DNA from: CAVVYV01 sp963752585
GTDB lineage: Bacteria; Actinomycetota; Thermoleophilia; Solirubrobacterales; 70-9
Reading direction: 5' to 3'
NCBI GenBank assembly: GCA_963752585.1
Contig: CAVVYV010000007.1
Location: 124,001-188,000, forward strand
DNA length: 64,000 nt
Part shown: positions 61,727 to 64,000 of the stretch, in pieces
Layout of the letters: every line of letters begins with the position of its first letter
Numbering within the stretch: position 1 is the stretch's first letter
The notes under the pieces: model-generated
Databases searched by the model: none
The model's input: the letters and a program-made list of their open reading frames with translations, nothing else
Told to the model about the DNA's origin: nothing
Position numbers and translations under genes: made by a program

Positions 61727-63185
61727 TGTTCGAGCGAGCTGCTCGAGCTGACGGTCGCTGAGGCGATCGAGAAGGTCCGCTCCGGCGAGCTCGCCGCCGG
61801 CGAGTACTTCGACGCCTATCGCGAGGCGGCCGAGGGCGACTCGCTGAACGCCTTCCTCGGGATCGCCGAGAACCGGATCGAGAACGGGACGCCGGAGGGC
61901 GAGCTGGGCGGTATCCCGGTCGCGGTCAAGGACATCTTCTGCACCGAGGGCACCCAGACCACGGCGGGGTCGAGGATCCTCGAGGGCTACGTGCCGCCCT
62001 ACACGGCGACCGCGGTCCGACGGCTCGACGAGGCCGGCGCCCTCGTCCTCGGCAAGACGAACATGGATGAGTTCGCGATGGGCTCGTCGAACGAGAACTC
62101 GGCCTACGGCGACGTCCTCAATCCCTGGGACACCGGCCGGGTCCCCGGCGGCTCCTCAGGCGGCTCCGCGGCCGCGGTCGCCGGGCGGCTGGCCCCGTGC
62201 GCGATCGGCACCGACACCGGCGGCTCGATCCGCCAGCCCGCGTCGCTCTGCGGGATCGTCGGGATGAAGCCCACCTACGGGGCCGTCTCCCGTTACGGGA
62301 TGATCGCCTTCGCCTCCTCGCTCGACCAGTGCGGACCGCTCACCCGCGACGTCACCGACGCCGCTCTGCTGCTGCGGGCGCTCGAGGGGCGCGACCCCTG
62401 CGACTCGACCTCGGTCGGGATCGAGGGCGGGGTGGAGCTGCCCAGCGCGCGAGGACCTCAAGGGGCTCAGCTTCGGGGTGCCGCGCGAGCTCGCCGGTGA
62501 GGCCGAGGGGATCGAGGCCGGGGTGAAGGAGGTGTTCGAGGCGACGGTGAAGCTGATCGAGGAGCTCGGGGGAGAGGTCGCCGAGACCGAGCTCCCGCAC
62601 GCCACCCACGGGATCTCCGCCTACTACGTGATCGCCCCCGCCGAGGCGTCCGCCAACCTCGCCCGCTACGACGGGGTCCGGTACGGGCAGCGCACCGACG
62701 CCGGCGACCTCACCGAGATGTACGAGCGCACCCGCCACGACGGCTTCGGGCCGGAAGTGAAGCGCCGGATCATGCTCGGCACCTACGCGCTCTCCTCCGG
62801 CTACTACGAGGCCTACTACGGCCAGGCGCAGCGGGTCCGGACCAGGATCAGCGAGGACTTCGCCAAGGCCTTCGAGCGCTTCGACTTCGTCGTCACCCCT
62901 ACCTCTCCCAGCGTTGCCTTCGGCCTCGGGGAGCGCACCGACGACCCGCTCGCGATGTACCTCTCCGACTACTGCACGGTGCCGATGCCGCTGGCGGGGA
63001 TCCCGGCGATCTCGATCCCCGCCGGGCTCGCTCAGCCGGACGGGGGCGGCCCCGAGCTGCCGGTCGGATTCCAGATCGCCGGGCCCGCCTTCAGCGAGAG
63101 CGGGATGCTCGACGCCGCCCACGCGCTCGAGCGGGCGATCGGCTTCGATGCGAGGCCGCCCAGCCTGAACGGAGCGGGCTCGTGA
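61726..63185 (+). CDS. gatA: Glu-tRNA(Gln) amidotransferase subunit A, two frame breaks
   Basis: Amidase subunit that frees ammonia from glutamine. ATG 61726 with one surplus T near 61729 gives MSSELLELTVAEAIEKV. The Ser-cisSer-Lys triad is visible: Lys in IPVAVKDIF, Ser in GTDTGGSIRQPASL, and Ser in VPGGSSGGSAAAVA. After a surplus C at about 62450 the frame changes to GLSFGVPRELAGEAEGIEAG and runs to the end (FDFVVTPTSPSVAF; AGIPAISIPAG). About 486 residues joined. It precedes the zincin gene by overlap (GTGA). Confidence 0.93.
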
Positions 63186-63500
63186 GCGCGCCGATGCCGA
63201 CCTGGTGGCGAGGGCAGGCCGGGCTCACCGAGGAGGAGATGCCGGGAGGCGGTGCATGGACGCGCTCGACTCGCTGCCGCCGGAGATCGCCTCCAAGCTC
63301 GACAACGTCGCGGTGATCATCGAGGAAAGCGATCCGAGCGGCAACCTGCTCGGCCTGTTCGATCCCAGGGGAGGCCTCCAGCGAATCATCATCTACCGGC
63401 GGCTTCATTCGAGCTCGGACCAGGTGAAGCGCACCGTTCTCCACGAGGTCGGCCACTACTTCGGGATGAACGAGCAGCAGATCAGGGAGCTGGGTTACGG

Positions 63501-63504
<4 letters not shown>
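63182..63504 (+). CDS. Zincin-like metallopeptidase (DUF1025/MMP type), frame-broken
   Basis: A small zinc peptidase of about 107 residues. The GTG overlaps the gatA stop; the first part reads SAPMPTWWRGQAGLTEEEM, and after a shift near 63250 MDALDSLPPEIASKLDNVAVIIEESD continues. The zinc motif is VLHEVGHYFGMNEQQIRELGYG (HExxH with the downstream acidic part). ATG 63256 is the first in-frame Met of the intact part. The family (PF06262-like) has no firm role. The gene is inserted between gatA and gatB with overlaps on both sides. Confidence 0.83.

Positions 63505-64000
<496 letters not shown>

Noticed and set aside
24700..63260. Programmed ribosomal frameshifting as the explanation for the broken frames
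   Set aside because: There are too many sites, in unrelated genes, in both directions, without slippery heptamers or a common downstream structure. Some genes need up to seven shifts.

Overview
The window is a high-GC, gene-dense bacterial chromosome segment. Many starts are GTG or TTG. The content (a WhiG/FliA-type sigma factor, class E sortase, an F420-type PPOX oxidoreductase, a deazaflavin-dependent nitroreductase-like protein, an Rpf-like muralytic protein, GatCAB, WD/AGYYPDP-type DUF2510) points to Actinomycetota. The order thrS-infC-rpmI-rplT-rRNA methyltransferase-pheS-pheT-argC-argJ-argB-argD and the protein style fit a Thermoleophilia-like (Solirubrobacterales/Gaiellales) lineage; this placement is inference, because no 16S is present.

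Layout. 0-12.4 kb: ilvD, a hydrolase/MTHFS-like pair, an L,D-transpeptidase, a XerC/D recombinase, a flagellar/WhiG-type sigma factor, an EF-G paralogue, an F420/FMN oxidoreductase, a secreted copper-radical (AA5-like) oxidase, RNase H and a secreted trypsin-like protease. 12.4-17 kb: tRNA-Gly and tRNA-Cys, then an accessory stretch with an epoxide hydrolase and an ANTAR regulator that lies between the tRNA-Cys gene and a second copy of its 3' end. After it come an alpha/beta hydrolase, a STAS protein and a DUF2294 protein. 17-24 kb: a repeat-containing secreted protein, an NfeD-like protein, an SDR epimerase, tRNA-Val, an SRPBCC protein, thrS, and infC-rpmI-rplT. 24-36 kb: an rRNA methyltransferase, pheST, argCJBD, a GNAT protein, a sortase, argG. 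36-48 kb: a LysR regulator, an Rpf-like protein, a ferritin-like protein, an M1 peptidase, sixA, dnaE and several hypotheticals. 48-64 kb: nfo/gltX (divergent), an HDOD-LuxR regulator, VanZ, an Rrf2 (CymR-like) regulator with cysK and cysE, pcrA, folD, paired membrane proteins, a GMC oxidoreductase, and gatC-gatA-zincin-gatB.

Functional themes. Translation is prominent: gltX with gatCAB implies the indirect Glu-tRNA(Gln) to Gln-tRNA(Gln) route. Arginine synthesis is encoded from N-acetylglutamate through argininosuccinate, except that argF and argH are not here. Cysteine synthesis (cysE, cysK) sits behind a regulator of the CymR type.

Two window-wide observations matter to any reader. First, many genes start 6-8 bases after a TAnnnT-like -10 box, so leaderless transcription looks common. 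Second, about 25-30 single-base frame breaks interrupt conserved genes, including essential ones (pheS, pheT, gltX, gatA). They are concentrated at 24-29 kb and above all at 52-63 kb. I read them as consensus errors and not as pseudogenes; the coordinates of affected genes are given for the whole reconstructed gene.
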